From Chryseobacterium sp. CH21 (GTDB lineage Bacteria; Bacteroidota; Bacteroidia; Flavobacteriales; Weeksellaceae): a stretch of 64,000 nucleotides of DNA. A program made the translations under genes and the position numbers. Below are positions 27,461 to 36,176 of the stretch, piece by piece. The notes beneath the pieces are model-generated. The model was not told the DNA's origin, ran no database searches, and was given only the letters and a program-made list of their open reading frames with translations. Location: assembly GCF_004119445.1 (NCBI RefSeq), contig NZ_QICI01000070.1, positions 1 through 64,000 of the forward strand. The letters run 5' to 3'. Each line of letters opens with the position of its first letter. The first letter of the stretch is position 1.

Positions 27461-28579
27461 TTAAAATCCACTATAAACGGAATCCCAGTCTTTCATTACA
27501 GGATCATAGCCTGCTTTTTTGATCATGATTTTAATTTCATCCATACTTCTCTCGTCACTGGTTTCAAATTGTTCCAGAGATTCCTTATCCACCGCATACC
27601 CTCCGGGGTTTGTTTTTGAACCTGCACTCATGGCCGTTGCTCCCAGAGAGACAATATTATTTCTGAACACTTCATTTTCTCTTGTAGAAATGGAGATTTC
27701 AAGATCTTCATTCCAGATTCTGTAGGCACAGATCAATTGAAGAAGGTCTTTATCTTCCATAATAAAATTGGGTTCAATGATTCCTTCGGCAGGTCTGAGT
27801 CTTGGAAAGGAAACAGAAAACTTACTTTTCCAGTACTGTTTCTGAAGATAATCGATGTGTAATGCATTGAAAAAACTGTCAACTCTCCAATCTTCAAGGC
27901 CAAGGAGAACTCCCAGCCCGATTTTATGAATTCCCGCTCTGCCTATTCTGTCCGGTGTTTCCAGGCGGAAGTGGAAGTTTGATTTTTTACCTTTCGGATG
28001 GTATTCTCTGTACACATCCTGATGGTAGGTTTCCTGATATACCAAAACGGAATGCACGCCTTCTTCATGGAGCAGTTTATATTCTTCTTCCATCAATGGC
28101 TGAACTTCAATGGAAATATTGGAAAAGTGAGGTTTCAACTTACGAACAGCATTCTGAAAATAAGGAACACCTACTATTTTATTGGCTTCACCGCTTACCA
28201 GCAATACATGATTCACTCCCATAGATTTTAGTACTGATGCTTCAATCATCAGTTCCATATCGGAAAGGGTTTTCCGTTTTAGGTTATTGTCAAGGCTGAA
28301 TCCGCAATAGGTACAGATATTCTGACATTCATTACTGAGGTACAGCGGCGCATACAGCTGAATGGTTTTTCCAAATCGTTTTTGAGTAAGCATTTGAGTC
28401 ATACTTGCCATCAGTTCCAGTTCATGAGAAGCAGCTGGTGATAAAAGATTCAGGAAATCGTCAAGAGTTTTATTTTTTTTTTGAAGACTGTATCTTACAT
28501 CGGCCAGACTTACTTTTTCAAGCTTATTCTTTACCTCATCCCAGTGGTAGTTTTCAAAAACATCTTTAAAGCTTTTCAT
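27461..28579 (-). CDS. thiH: 2-iminoacetate synthase ThiH, radical SAM
   Basis: A 372-residue radical SAM lyase that cleaves tyrosine to dehydroglycine for thiazole formation. The iron-sulfur motif CxxxCxxC is CQNICTYC. The N-terminal helix region and C-terminal BATS-like domain (SAGSKTNPGGYA) are present, and the length is normal. It sits next to thiG, its partner in the thiazole synthase complex. Using ThiH and not ThiO fits an organism able to run this step at low oxygen. Confidence 0.95.
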   Translation of the reverse strand: MKSFKDVFENYHWDEVKNKLEKVSLADVRYSLQKKNKTLDDFLNLLSPAASHELELMASMTQMLTQKRFGKTIQLYAPLYLSNECQNICTYCGFSLDNNLKRKTLSDMELMIEASVLKSMGVNHVLLVSGEANKIVGVPYFQNAVRKLKPHFSNISIEVQPLMEEEYKLLHEEGVHSVLVYQETYHQDVYREYHPKGKKSNFHFRLETPDRIGRAGIHKIGLGVLLGLEDWRVDSFFNALHIDYLQKQYWKSKFSVSFPRLRPAEGIIEPNFIMEDKDLLQLICAYRIWNEDLEISISTRENEVFRNNIVSLGATAMSAGSKTNPGGYAVDKESLEQFETSDERSMDEIKIMIKKAGYDPVMKDWDSVYSGF

Positions 28580-28588
28580 GAGTCTGAT

Positions 28589-29365
28589 TTATTCAAATAA
28601 AAACGAAGTAAGCGGGCTTGAAGCTTCAGCATGGTTGCCAATAGCACCTAATCCTGATTCAAAAGCTCTTCTTCCGGCAATCACGCCTTCTTTAAAAGCT
28701 AAAGCCATATTCAGTGGATTTCCGGCAATAGCAATAGCAGTATTCACTAAAACGGCATCTGCTCCCATTTCCATTGCTTTTGCAGCATCTGATGGTGCCC
28801 CGATTCCGGCATCTACCACTACAGGGACATTACTCTGACTGATGATTATTTCCAGAAAGTCCTGTGTTCTTAATCCTTTATTAGTTCCAATAGGTGCTCC
28901 CAAAGGCATTACCACTGCTGTTCCGGCATCTTCAAGACGTTTGCACAGAACAGGATCGGCATGAATGTAAGGCATTACAATAAATCCTAATTTGGCTAAT
29001 TCTTCAGTGGCATATAAGGTTTCAATAGGATCCGGCAGCAAATATTTCGGGTCCGGATGAATTTCCAGCTTTACCCAGTTGGTTTCCAGTGCTTCTCTTG
29101 CTAACTGTGCAGCCAATACAGCTTCTTTAGCCGTTCTTGCTCCTGAAGTATTGGGCAGAAGATGAACATGGGTTTGGTTTAATGAATCAAGCAGATCATC
29201 TTCACCGGATTGGGCGTCAATTCTTTTGAGAGCCATGGTCACCATATTGGTTTCTGAAGCGATGACAGATTGTACCATATCACTCATACTTCCAAATTTT
29301 CCTGTTCCTAAGAACAATCTTGATTCAAAAGTTCTTCCTGCTATTTCTAATTTCTGATTGTTCAT
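28589..29365 (-). CDS. thiG: Thiazole synthase ThiG
   Basis: A 258-residue TIM-barrel enzyme that assembles the thiazole phosphate from deoxyxylulose phosphate, dehydroglycine and ThiS thiocarboxylate. The Schiff-base lysine is in MVTMALKRID, and the phosphate-binding loops VVDAGIGAPSDAAKAMEMGADAVL are intact. It overlaps thiE by 4 bp, and 9 bp separate it from thiH, so it is clearly in one operon. Confidence 0.95.
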   Translation of the reverse strand: MNNQKLEIAGRTFESRLFLGTGKFGSMSDMVQSVIASETNMVTMALKRIDAQSGEDDLLDSLNQTHVHLLPNTSGARTAKEAVLAAQLAREALETNWVKLEIHPDPKYLLPDPIETLYATEELAKLGFIVMPYIHADPVLCKRLEDAGTAVVMPLGAPIGTNKGLRTQDFLEIIISQSNVPVVVDAGIGAPSDAAKAMEMGADAVLVNTAIAIAGNPLNMALAFKEGVIAGRRAFESGLGAIGNHAEASSPLTSFLFE

Positions 29366-29976
29366 ATCATTACTTTTTTTAGTTCATTAATAATAGTCGG
29401 CTGCTTTGTAATGAGGCCGGATACAGCAACACCATAAATTCCGATCTCCTGTAACGGCAAAATATCTTCAAGAGTAACGCTTCCTATAGCAAATATTTTA
29501 GGGATTCCTATTGATTCCTCTCTTAATCCATTAATAATATCCTGATAACCTTCAAACCCAAGAACAGGACTCAATTTCTCTTTGGTTGTGGTAAATCTCA
29601 ACGGCCCTAAACCTATATAGTCACAAGATTCTTTGATTCTCAGGAGGACATCTGAAAGGGTATTTGCAGTTCCGCCAATAATCTTATTTTTACCTAAAAT
29701 CAGTCTTGCTTCTTCGATAGCACTGTCATTTAATCCTAAATGTACTCCGTCAGCATCTATTTCTTTGGCTATTTGTACATGATCATTGATGATACAAACC
29801 GCCTGATATTCTGAACAAAGTTGTTTTGAAATTTCACAAAGGCTGATTAATTCATTTTCAGGGGCATTTTTCCACCGAACCTGTACCCATTTAATCCCAT
29901 TATCTAAGGCTTTTCGGATACAAAGCTCCTGCTCCTGCCGGGTATTTCCCTGTGATATGTATTGTAATTTTTCCAT
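29362..29976 (-). CDS. thiE: Thiamine-phosphate synthase ThiE
   Basis: A 204-residue TIM barrel joining HMP-PP and thiazole phosphate to thiamine phosphate. The catalytic signatures are complete: QVRWK (diphosphate Lys/Arg), INDHVQIAKEIDADGVHLGLND, and GLGPLRFTTTK. This distinguishes it from the TenI-like paralogue at 30695-31282, which lacks them. It is flanked by thiD and thiG. Confidence 0.92.
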   Translation of the reverse strand: MEKLQYISQGNTRQEQELCIRKALDNGIKWVQVRWKNAPENELISLCEISKQLCSEYQAVCIINDHVQIAKEIDADGVHLGLNDSAIEEARLILGKNKIIGGTANTLSDVLLRIKESCDYIGLGPLRFTTTKEKLSPVLGFEGYQDIINGLREESIGIPKIFAIGSVTLEDILPLQEIGIYGVAVSGLITKQPTIINELKKVMI

Positions 29977-29981
29977 GTTTT

Positions 29982-30719
29982 CTATGAATGCGTTCCCAAC
30001 AAAGAGGGATTGCTTGTTAAAAATTTTTCGATGTATAGTTTTCCATTTCGGCAGGCTGTTTCCATACTTTCACCTTTGGCAAGTTCTGCTGTAATGGCTG
30101 ATGATAAAACACAGCCGGAACCATGTTTAGGAAAATAGGTTACACTATTTTCGTTTGGAACTAAAAGAGTTTCTTTTCCGTTTTCAACTAAAATATCCGT
30201 TCCTAAATGATCTTCCCGATGTCCTCCTTTAATCAGCAATGAGCACTGATTCGCATTTGGCAAAAGATTATTTTCCTTTAAAACACTGTATTCATTATAG
30301 TTAGGTGTTATCAAACTGAGTTTATCAACAACCTTTTTTAATTGAGAAAGAGTTTTAATATCAAAAAATGGGAATTCAGAAGTGCTTTTCAGAACGGGAT
30401 CCCAAACGATTTTTACGTCAGCATTTCCCTTTTGAGCCGATTCTACAATCTTACCCAGAAATTCAGCATCTTTCACTATTCCAATTTTCATGGCTGAAAC
30501 GGGATACCTTCCCATCATCACCTGAATGGCTTCAGTTACTTCGTCTATAGGACGCCATTCTAAACTCAGACATTTTGAAGCAGTTTGCAATGTTAATGCT
30601 GTACATACTCCAAGCCCCATTACTTTTGATTGTTCAAAGGTTTTACTATCTGATAATAAGCCTGCACCGCCACTGGGATCGAAGCCTGCGACGCTTATGA
30701 CATAAGGACGTTCCTGCAT
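29982..30719 (-). CDS. thiD: Hydroxymethylpyrimidine (phosphate) kinase ThiD
   Basis: A 245-residue ribokinase-fold enzyme that phosphorylates HMP and HMP-P. The N-terminal motif SVAGFDPSGGAGLLSDSKTF and the C-terminal anion-hole motif KHGSGCVLSSAITAELAKG are intact. It is slightly shorter than the usual 260-270 residues. The start overlaps the TenI-like gene by 25 bp. Confidence 0.93.
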   Translation of the reverse strand: MQERPYVISVAGFDPSGGAGLLSDSKTFEQSKVMGLGVCTALTLQTASKCLSLEWRPIDEVTEAIQVMMGRYPVSAMKIGIVKDAEFLGKIVESAQKGNADVKIVWDPVLKSTSEFPFFDIKTLSQLKKVVDKLSLITPNYNEYSVLKENNLLPNANQCSLLIKGGHREDHLGTDILVENGKETLLVPNENSVTYFPKHGSGCVLSSAITAELAKGESMETACRNGKLYIEKFLTSNPSLLGTHS

Positions 30720-31282
30720 TTCTTAAATACGTTTAAGGGTTCTTCACTTTCCCAGATAGCACCCAATAGTGCTGCTCCATCTGCTTCTGACTCGAAAACT
30801 TCATGAATATTATTCTGATCAATTCCTCCAAGAACAATCAATTTGACATCCGGATTGTTCCGATGTTTTATTTCTTCCTTAATAGTAGAATCCAATCCGT
30901 ATCCTTTTTTGGAGATACTTGGAAAGAATGGGCTTATGAAAGCATATTCCCATTCTTTGTCCAAAGTATTGTATGTTTTGATATCGTGTAAAGAGGTTGA
31001 AATGATATTTTCTTTCGCAAAAGATTTATATACTTCTTCCTTTCTATCGATCTCCCTGAAATGAAACCTTGAAATAGTAAAATCCTTCCCAAGATCGTAA
31101 TGCGTATGAAATACCAGCTGTGAGTGAAAACTTTCATCAATTTTACTGATGAATTCAATCATTTCATTCCGGCTGATCCACGGTTTACGGACGTGAAGCA
31201 GATCAAGACCTTCCTGAAACATCTGGTTAATCGTATCAGTTTCGTTCGGAACAATCAATTCAGGAGTGATGACTAGGATCAT
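30695..31282 (-). CDS. TenI-like paralogue of thiamine-phosphate synthase
   Basis: A 195-residue protein of the ThiE/TenI fold (GLDLLHVRKPW, LIVLGGIDQNNIHEVFESEADGAALLGAIW). The ThiE motifs NDxxxxA...DGVHLG and the GP-x-TxTK loop are missing or changed (LVFHTHYDLGKDF; AFISPFFPSISKKGYG). It is therefore probably not the synthase. B. subtilis TenI of the same family is a thiazole tautomerase, which is a reasonable but unproven guess. It lies between thiC and thiD with overlaps on both sides. Confidence 0.75.
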   Translation of the reverse strand: MILVITPELIVPNETDTINQMFQEGLDLLHVRKPWISRNEMIEFISKIDESFHSQLVFHTHYDLGKDFTISRFHFREIDRKEEVYKSFAKENIISTSLHDIKTYNTLDKEWEYAFISPFFPSISKKGYGLDSTIKEEIKHRNNPDVKLIVLGGIDQNNIHEVFESEADGAALLGAIWESEEPLNVFKKCRNVLMS

Positions 31283-33090
31283 ATATAAATTTCTTTCCCT
31301 TTTTCGATGAATTCCTGTGATTTATCCAGCATTCCCTGTTCTGCAGATTCACGAATTTCCTGAGTAATTTTCATGGAACAGAATTTGGGTCCGCACATGG
31401 AACAGAAATGGGCAATTTTTGCTCCTTCTGCAGGAAGTGTTTCATCATGATAAGCTCTTGCGGTTTCAGGATCTAACGAAAGGTTGAACTGATCTTCCCA
31501 TCTGAATTCAAATCTTGCTTTACTCAATGCATTGTCTCTGTATTGTGCTCCGGGGTGGCCTTTTGCTAAGTCCGCTGCATGAGCGGCCAGCTTATAGGTA
31601 ATTACTCCTACTTTTACATCATCTTTATTGGGAAGGCCTAAATGTTCCTTCGGCGTTACGTAGCAAAGCATGGCACAGCCAAACCATCCGATCATTGCTG
31701 CCCCGATTCCGGAAGTAATGTGATCATAACCTGGTGCAATATCTGTAGTTAAAGGACCTAAGGTATAGAAAGGAGCTTCATGGCATTCTTCCAGCTGCTT
31801 TTCCATATTTTCTTTGATCATATGCATCGGAACGTGTCCGGGCCCTTCAATCATTACCTGTACATTGTGTTTCCATGCAATTTTTGTCAGTTCACCTAAA
31901 GTTTCCAGTTCTGCAAACTGAGCGGCATCATTGGCATCTGCAATAGATCCGGGACGAAGACCGTCTCCCAGTGAGAAAGCTACATCGTACTTCTTCATGA
32001 TTTCACAAATCTCTTCAAAATGAGTATACAGGAAACTTTCTTTATGATGGAATAAACACCATTTTGCCATGATGGATCCTCCTCTGGAAACAATTCCGGT
32101 GACTCTTTTCGCTGTTAAATGAATGTATCTTAGTAAAACTCCTGCGTGAATAGTGAAATAGGAAACTCCCTGTTCTGCCTGTTCAATCAGCGTATCTCTG
32201 AAAATCTCCCATGTAAGGTCTTCCGGAACTCCTTTTACTTTTTCCAATGCCTGATAGATAGGAACGGTACCAATCGGAACCGGGCTGTTTCTGATGATCC
32301 ATTCTCGTGTTTCGTGAATATTTTTCCCGGTTGAAAGATCCATAATGGTATCTCCTCCCCATCGGCATGCCCATACCGCTTTTTCTACTTCTTCCTCAAT
32401 ACTGGATGAAACAGCACTGTTTCCGATATTGGCATTAATTTTCACAAGGAAATTTCTTCCAATGATCATCGGCTCACTTTCCGGGTGGTTGATGTTATTG
32501 GGAATAATCGCTCTCCCAGCTGCAATTTCGTCTCTTACAAATTCCGGAGTGATCTTGCTTTTTGGAGTATTGGCACCAAAACTATGTCCGGGATGTTGAA
32601 AAGCCATTTCTTTAGACACAGAATCAAGTTGCTCTATTCTTTGATTTTCCCGGATTGCCACATATTCCATTTCCGGAGTAATGATTCCCTGCTTTGCATA
32701 GTAAAGCTGGGTAACTTCTTTTCCTTCCTGTGCCACTTTAGGTTTATGATCATAAGAGAACCTCAATTCGTCAAGACGAGGATCTGCCAAACGTGCTTTT
32801 CCGTATTCAGAAGTAATTCCGTCCAGGATATTTACATCATTTCTGTCCAGAATCCATTGTTCTCTGATTCTTGGAAGCCCTTTCTGAATATCAATGACTG
32901 CATTTTCATCGGTATAAGGACCTGAGGTGTCGTAAATAGTAACCGGAGCATTATGTTCAAAGCCGCCATTGTTAAGTTTGGTGGGGCTAAGCTGTATTTC
33001 ACGCATTGCTACATTGATAGGGTGTAATGTTCCTTCAACATAGATTTTCTTTGAGTTCGGAAATGGCGAACATGTAATGGAGTGAGCCAT
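31279..33090 (-). CDS. thiC: Phosphomethylpyrimidine synthase ThiC
   Basis: A 603-residue radical SAM enzyme that converts aminoimidazole ribotide to HMP phosphate. The unusual C-terminal cluster motif CSMCGPKFCSM (CxxCxxxxC) is present. The barrel core motifs include MIEGPGHVPMHMI and PLTTDIAPGYDHITSGIG. It starts 24 bp after thiS and overlaps the TenI-like gene by 4 bp. It is the first large gene under the TPP riboswitch. Confidence 0.96.
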   Translation of the reverse strand: MAHSITCSPFPNSKKIYVEGTLHPINVAMREIQLSPTKLNNGGFEHNAPVTIYDTSGPYTDENAVIDIQKGLPRIREQWILDRNDVNILDGITSEYGKARLADPRLDELRFSYDHKPKVAQEGKEVTQLYYAKQGIITPEMEYVAIRENQRIEQLDSVSKEMAFQHPGHSFGANTPKSKITPEFVRDEIAAGRAIIPNNINHPESEPMIIGRNFLVKINANIGNSAVSSSIEEEVEKAVWACRWGGDTIMDLSTGKNIHETREWIIRNSPVPIGTVPIYQALEKVKGVPEDLTWEIFRDTLIEQAEQGVSYFTIHAGVLLRYIHLTAKRVTGIVSRGGSIMAKWCLFHHKESFLYTHFEEICEIMKKYDVAFSLGDGLRPGSIADANDAAQFAELETLGELTKIAWKHNVQVMIEGPGHVPMHMIKENMEKQLEECHEAPFYTLGPLTTDIAPGYDHITSGIGAAMIGWFGCAMLCYVTPKEHLGLPNKDDVKVGVITYKLAAHAADLAKGHPGAQYRDNALSKARFEFRWEDQFNLSLDPETARAYHDETLPAEGAKIAHFCSMCGPKFCSMKITQEIRESAEQGMLDKSQEFIEKGKEIYI

Positions 33091-33114
33091 AAGTATTGGT
33101 ATTAAATATGAGAA

Positions 33115-33321
33115 TTAACCGCCCTGAGTGGCAGTAATGATTAAAACTGAATCGTTGTTGTTAAGGATGGTTTCTGCCCAGACTGACAGAGGAATAATGC
33201 GATTGTTGACAGCTACTGCAATACCTTTCTTTTTTCCAGGTAGTTCAATAGCCAGTAATGCTTCCAGGTTTTCAGGAAGTACATCAAATGTTTTTCGGGT
33301 GTGGTTGATTATAAGTTCCAT
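33115..33321 (-). CDS. thiS: Sulfur carrier protein ThiS
   Basis: A 68-residue ubiquitin-fold sulfur carrier ending in the obligatory GG (TATQGG), which ThiF adenylates and which is turned into a thiocarboxylate. N-terminal MELIINHTRKTF is typical. It is the first gene of the operon. Its AUG lies inside the riboswitch-controlled hairpin. Confidence 0.92.
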   Translation of the reverse strand: MELIINHTRKTFDVLPENLEALLAIELPGKKKGIAVAVNNRIIPLSVWAETILNNNDSVLIITATQGG

Positions 33322-33352
33322 TCCTAATATTTTAAATATACTTTAGGAATGG
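33318..33352 (-). promoter_or_regulatory. Sequestor hairpin masking the thiS start codon
   Basis: A perfect 10-bp stem, CCAUUCCUAA (33352-33343) with UUAGGAAUGG (33327-33318), has a 15-nt loop. The thiS AUG (33321-33319) is in the 3' arm. The 5' arm plus loop, CAUUCCUAAAGU, can instead pair with ACUUUAGGGGUG, the 5' strand of the aptamer, over 12 bp with two G-U pairs. This gives a readable switch: ligand-bound aptamer leaves the hairpin free to hide the AUG. Confidence 0.75.
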
Positions 33353-33390
33353 CCATTATTGCACAATAGAATGTACAGCAAAAGTCATCT

Positions 33391-33470
33391 ACTTTTCCCT
33401 ACGCTGGTATGATCCAGATCAGGTTCAAAGGGTAAAGTCTCAGTCTGTTGGTAACAGACACCCCTAAAGT
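33391..33470 (-). promoter_or_regulatory. TPP riboswitch of the thi operon
   Basis: The minus strand carries the aptamer words AGGGGTG, CTGAGA, ACCC, GAACCTGATCTGG, ATACCAGCGTAGGG. It is closed by a P1 helix ACUUU / AAAGU. It heads the thiS-thiF operon, 70 nt before thiS. Confidence 0.97.
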
Positions 33471-33528
33471 TTGGGACGAAGTTAGACATTTTTTTAGAAT
33501 GGGCAAAATCTGAATTTCTTAAAAATAA

Positions 33529-33557
33529 AATTCCGGCGCTCTACGAGCGCCGGAATT
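33529..33557 (-). terminator. Terminator of the T9SS protein gene
   Basis: A strong stem, TTCCGGCGCTC / GAGCGCCGGAA, with a 3-nt loop is followed on the minus strand by T-rich sequence, 34 bp after the stop at 33591. Confidence 0.85.
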
Positions 33558-33590
33558 CATTGAAATGATTATTAAAAACTCTGTTAATAA

Positions 33591-35639
33591 TTACTTTTTA
33601 ATTACTTTAATATTTTGCTGAGTTCCGTCTTTCATCTCTAAAACAAGAATATAAAGACCTTCTGAGAGATCATGTAACCTTAATGTTGATTCAGGATTAG
33701 TAATTGTTTTTATCAGCTTGCCCGAAACATCTATTAGCTTAGCCGTTTTCACTAGTTCAGGCTTATTGATATTAATAATTTCTGAGAAAGGGTTTGGATG
33801 GGCTTTTACTGTTTCTTTAGCCGCAGTTTCTGAAGTATTTAAACAACCCGCAGCATCTACAGTAGCTGTTACCTGTTGACGAGATGATTCACCACAACCA
33901 GTAGTAAAACTTAAGTTATAAAAATAGAAGTAATAGGCAGGATAGCTTGTGAAAGTAGTTCCGGTAATAACCAGTTCCGGTGTAGAATATGGAAAGGTTG
34001 CTCCCACTGAATTTCTAAATAAACCTGCACTTCCAGATCTTCTCATTGAGTAGGTACCTGCAGGCAAATATGTATTCAGTGTTACTATTTGAGGAGTTGC
34101 ATTACCAGCTCCAGTTGTTACAAATGGTGTTATACTCATTAGCACTCCTGCTCCATTCAATATTTCAATTGTACCGGATTGGTTAGCTGTTCCTGAAAAT
34201 ACATCAACAGTTTTTAATAATAAAGGAGTATTGACTGTAAATAATAAGTCCCAGGCTGTATTGGTATTAGAGCTTGTTCCTAAGCTAGCTGGTGTAGTAG
34301 GTCCAACATTTTTTACTGTCCCAACATTTGAAGCGGCTGCCCAGTAGTTTGTTGTACTGGCAAGAGGTGCTGTTGTGTATGTATTCCCAGTTCCAACAAG
34401 ATTACCGCCAGTGGCTGCATCATACCAATTTACATAAGCCCCTGCTTCTGTAGTTGCAGATAAAGTTGCACTACCGCTAGGACAAACTGTTGCTCCATTT
34501 GTTGTTAATATTACAGGCGGTTGGCAAGGCGTTAAAATATATGAATATGCCGGAGTCCATTCACTGAAATTTCCTGCTCCACAATTGGATCTTACCCAAA
34601 CATAATACATAGTTGCCGGAGCTAATGAATTAATTGTTATTGATGTACCGGAAATATTAGTGTGTGTTGGAGTTGTAGTGCTTATTGGTGCAGTGTTGGA
34701 AGTACTATAATATACATCATAATTACTTGGTGTAGGCATAGGAGCTGCCCAGTTAGCTGTAATAGAGTTTGTTGTGGAAGAGTTTGTTGTGAAGGTTGGA
34801 GCAAAACAGGCAGGGGGCGTCCATGTATAAGTAAATCCCGCTGGTGGCATACCGGAAGCAGCACCTGCTGTTGTACTAGTATATTGAGTACTTGTATTAT
34901 CAGTTCCTGGGGTAGAGCTCGTAAACGCTAACGTACTTGCATTTAATCTGTTATTATAATCTAAGTTTGATGCACCACGAAGCCCAATCTGAGCGCTTCC
35001 GGAAACATTAGTAGAGCCAATAGCAAAGGCTCCGCTATTGTATACCATATCAATAGTATTACTTGTCTCTTTCAATCTAATTTGAAAAGAAAATGTATAG
35101 GCAGAAGTGGAAGAAGTACTGTATGCCGGTCTAAAGTTTGTCCATTGAATAACTACTTCCCTGTTAGGAGCAGTTCCTAAAACATCAGTACGGATATCTC
35201 CTGTTACCCCACCCAAATTAGCAATTGTATTTAAACTTTTCCCAAATGCCGAGATTGTTCCACTATAAGTCTCTGCAGATGATACAGGAGTAGAATTCGC
35301 TGTCCCTGGAGCGGTTGTTCCAAAAGTAATATAGCCATTAGAGGAAACTTTAATACTTGAGTAGACAGTACCATTATAATTAAAATTAAAAGGTAATGTA
35401 ACATCATAAGGTGTTACCTGATATAAACTTGCAGCTCCTGAGTTTGCTGTTGCTGTACCTAAAACTGTACCCCCACTAAGAGCTGTAAAAGTTCCTGTAG
35501 ACTGTGCAAACGAATATGCTTTTGCCTGTGCATTCACCAATGAATATACCCCTGATAAAAACAAAAAGCAAATTGACGAAGCTTTTAAGCTCCTTTTTAG
35601 GGAATGTCTAATTTTTTTAAAATTGTAATTATTCTTCAT
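33591..35639 (-). CDS. T9SS-secreted protein with Fn3 and Ig-like domains
   Basis: About 682 residues from the ATG at 35639 (MKNNYNFKKIRHSLK...), with a signal peptide ending near VNAQA. An N-terminal beta-domain (SYFAQ-like; FNYNGTVYSSIKVSSNGYITFG) is followed by a fibronectin type III domain (PPACFAPTFTTNSSTTNSITANW) and an Ig-like domain (GSATLSATTEAGAYVNWYDAATGG). The C-terminus is a type A sorting domain (AHPNPFSEIININ...LHDLSEGLYILVLEMKDG..IKVIKK). Such proteins are exported by the type IX system and exposed at the cell surface; the binding target is unknown. The longer start at 35678 is rejected because it crosses the promoter. Confidence 0.85.
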   Translation of the reverse strand: MKNNYNFKKIRHSLKRSLKASSICFLFLSGVYSLVNAQAKAYSFAQSTGTFTALSGGTVLGTATANSGAASLYQVTPYDVTLPFNFNYNGTVYSSIKVSSNGYITFGTTAPGTANSTPVSSAETYSGTISAFGKSLNTIANLGGVTGDIRTDVLGTAPNREVVIQWTNFRPAYSTSSTSAYTFSFQIRLKETSNTIDMVYNSGAFAIGSTNVSGSAQIGLRGASNLDYNNRLNASTLAFTSSTPGTDNTSTQYTSTTAGAASGMPPAGFTYTWTPPACFAPTFTTNSSTTNSITANWAAPMPTPSNYDVYYSTSNTAPISTTTPTHTNISGTSITINSLAPATMYYVWVRSNCGAGNFSEWTPAYSYILTPCQPPVILTTNGATVCPSGSATLSATTEAGAYVNWYDAATGGNLVGTGNTYTTAPLASTTNYWAAASNVGTVKNVGPTTPASLGTSSNTNTAWDLLFTVNTPLLLKTVDVFSGTANQSGTIEILNGAGVLMSITPFVTTGAGNATPQIVTLNTYLPAGTYSMRRSGSAGLFRNSVGATFPYSTPELVITGTTFTSYPAYYFYFYNLSFTTGCGESSRQQVTATVDAAGCLNTSETAAKETVKAHPNPFSEIININKPELVKTAKLIDVSGKLIKTITNPESTLRLHDLSEGLYILVLEMKDGTQQNIKVIKK

Positions 35640-35656
35640 AGAATAAAGATTGTTTT

Positions 35657-35686
35657 CAAATATAACAATTTTCAACAATATTCAAA
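35657..35686 (-). promoter_or_regulatory. Promoter of the T9SS protein gene
   Basis: TTTG (35686-35683), 18 bp and TATATTTG (35664-35657) match both boxes of the Bacteroidetes primary promoter with consensus spacing, 18 bp before the start codon. This is the clearest promoter in the window. Confidence 0.7.
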
Positions 35687-35862
35687 AAAAACAACACTTT
35701 TACAAACAATAAAATAAATTTAAAAGCAAAATAAAATATTTTATTCTTAAAAACCACACAAAAATTGAAAATAATACAATACAAAAGACTTAATTAAAAA
35801 AAATTTATTTATTCTTTACAATTTGTCTACCAACAAAATTCATATTGACATCAATAAACAAT

Positions 35863-35903
35863 AAAAAATAGGCTGTCCGAAAAGTTTGGACAGCCTATTT
35901 TTT
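35863..35903 (-). terminator. Terminator in the 35.6-36.2 kb gap
   Basis: The arms AAAAAATAGGCTGTCC and GGACAGCCTATTTTTT have a 9-nt loop. On the minus strand it follows the relic T9SS tail by about 19 bp. It probably once ended that lost gene and now ends the pseudouridine synthase transcript. Confidence 0.8.
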
Positions 35904-35921
35904 AATTTTTTTAACTCAATA

Positions 35922-35990
35922 TTATTTTTTAATGGTTTTTACATGAGTAATACCTCTATCTTTCATTATCAAATTAAAAATACACAATTC
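35922..35990 (-). pseudogene. Relic C-terminal tail of a T9SS sorting domain
   Basis: One minus-strand frame reads FNLIMKDRGITHVKTIKK followed by a stop at 35922. This closely matches the end of the T9SS gene next door (VLEMKDGTQQNIKVIKK). Upstream of it no frame stays open and the sorting-domain pattern is lost. A terminator follows at once. The simplest reading is a deleted or decayed secreted-protein gene. The remaining part of the gap (36000-36176) shows nothing recognisable. Confidence 0.5.
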
Positions 35991-36176
35991 CTATAAGAAG
36001 CATATTGAAAATAACAATTAGGCCCTTAAACCCTATATAAAACTATGATAAAATAGGAAATTCCATGAGATTTTATATGATTAAGAGTAAGTTCTACAGA
36101 AGAAGCCTCCATCGTTCCTATTACATGAGTAAATTAATAGCAATAATATAAAAAAGTAATATCTTTATTTTTCTCA

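Noticed and set aside
35640..35678. N-terminal extension of the T9SS protein
   Set aside because: It would run through the promoter boxes at 35657-35686; the next ATG begins a good signal peptide.
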